Shown here piece by piece: positions 5,729 through 6,233 of a DNA stretch of 6,233 nt. A program made the translations under genes and the position numbers. The stretch spans positions 1 to 6,233 of the forward strand of contig VGKM01000072.1 of the NCBI GenBank assembly GCA_016867005.1, read 5' to 3'. The notes beneath the pieces were generated by a model that worked only from the letters and a program-made list of their open reading frames with translations, had not been told where the DNA came from and ran no database searches. This stretch comes from Candidatus Omnitrophota bacterium. Lineage in GTDB: Bacteria > Omnitrophota > Gorgyraeia > Gygaellales > Profunditerraquicolaceae. The first letter of the stretch is position 1, and every line of letters begins with the position of its first letter.

Positions 5729-6233
5729 TTATCCGCAACAACCTCCCTTGCCTATGTTCTTGCCGCCTTTTTTCCGGCGGATCAAGTTAGTTATTCCGAT
5801 CAGAAGGCCCAGGGTAAGCAAAGCGCCCGGAGCAAGGATCATTAATGTTATTGTTTCTGCCTTAGGGATTATTTTAATGCCGGCAATGCTTCCGGCCCCC
5901 ATTAATTCCCTTATCGTAGCAATAGTACAAAGGCCAAGGCTAAAACCGATCCCCATGCCAAGCCCGTCAAAAAGAGAAGGTAAAACCGGGTTCTTGCTGG
6001 CAAAAGCTTCTGCCCTTGCCAAGATTATACAATTCACAACTATCAGCGGGACAAAGATGCCCAAAGAAGCATTAAGTGCCGGAAAATATGCCTTTAAAAT
6101 CAATTCACACATGGTGACAAAAGTAGCAATGATAACGATAAATGCCGGCAACCTGATACGGTCCGGAATAAATTTGCGCACCGAAGAAACGATAATATTG
6201 GAACAGATCAACACAAAGGTTGCGGCTGCCCCC
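5729..6233 (-). CDS. rnfE: Rnf complex membrane subunit E, 5' end cut by the window edge
   Basis: Integral membrane subunit of the Rnf complex, homologous to NqrD and partner of RnfA in holding the intramembrane iron-sulfur centre. The frame stays open to the right edge, giving 167 residues. The GTG codon at 6214 is an internal valine in a conserved helix (ATFVLICSN), not a start, and roughly 30-45 N-terminal residues are missing. Diagnostic motifs, numbered from the first visible residue, are RKFIPDRIRLPAFIVIIATF (19-38), SLGIFVPLIVVNCII (56-70) and RAEAFASKNP (73-82). Cys68 of VVNC matches one ligand of the shared [2Fe-2S] centre; the other, usually in LGLCP, should lie outside the window. 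The C terminus is basic and ends in GKGGCCG, an unusual cysteine pair on the tail. Its final codons supply the GGGAGG site ahead of rnfA. Gene order E-A-B matches the usual rnfCDGEAB operon. Confidence 0.96.
   Translation of the reverse strand, partial: GAAATFVLICSNIIVSSVRKFIPDRIRLPAFIVIIATFVTMCELILKAYFPALNASLGIFVPLIVVNCIILARAEAFASKNPVLPSLFDGLGMGIGFSLGLCTIATIRELMGAGSIAGIKIIPKAETITLMILAPGALLTLGLLIGITNLIRRKKGGKNIGKGGCCG

Noticed and set aside
6212..6214. GTG at 6214 as the start of rnfE
   Set aside because: Upstream codons continue the conserved RnfE helix (GAAATF before VLICSN), so this is an internal valine and the gene runs off the window.

Overview
The window looks like ordinary chromosomal DNA from an anaerobic or fermentative bacterium, with tightly packed genes and moderate GC content by eye. 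It holds seven genes: the start of enolase, a short-loop FtsH-type membrane protease, a lipoprotein of unknown function, purN, and the last three genes (E, A, B) of an Rnf complex operon. An Rnf complex points to ferredoxin-based energy metabolism, and the lipoprotein implies a bacterial cell envelope. The gene mix and the unusual FtsH would fit an uncultivated lineage such as Omnitrophota, but that is a guess from general resemblance and was not tested.

Layout. Positions 1-921 (minus) hold the first 307 codons of eno, cut by the left edge. Positions 922-1153 are a divergent control region. It has a strong sigma70-like promoter for eno, a weaker one for the ftsH-like gene, and between them a 13-bp perfect inverted repeat whose arms are themselves palindromic. 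Positions 1154-2827 (plus) hold the ftsH-like gene. Its last 47 bases overlap the start of a lipoprotein gene (2781-3671, plus), so the two are probably co-transcribed. The lipoprotein gene meets purN (3640-4257, minus) tail to tail with a 32-base overlap. Upstream of purN on the same strand lie rnfB (4328-5116), rnfA (5119-5727) and the 3' part of rnfE (5729-6233), in the usual E-A-B order with 1-2 base gaps. rnfG, rnfD and rnfC would be expected beyond the right edge.

How the genes work together. RnfE and RnfA are the paired membrane subunits that hold an intramembrane iron-sulfur centre, and RnfB is the multi-cluster ferredoxin-like subunit. The complex couples electron flow between ferredoxin and NAD+ to Na+ or H+ transport. 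Enolase (glycolysis) and PurN (purine synthesis) are housekeeping enzymes. The FtsH-like protease and the lipoprotein form a separate envelope-related pair.

The most interesting signals are not in the proteins. First, the 70-base rnfB-purN junction can form two mutually exclusive hairpins: a terminator-like one, and a 14-bp stem that buries the purN ribosome binding site and GTG start. Second, a nested palindrome sits between the divergent promoters. Third, the FtsH homologue has almost lost the periplasmic domain. No wholly new multi-gene system is evident. No tRNA, rRNA, CRISPR array or insertion sequence was seen.
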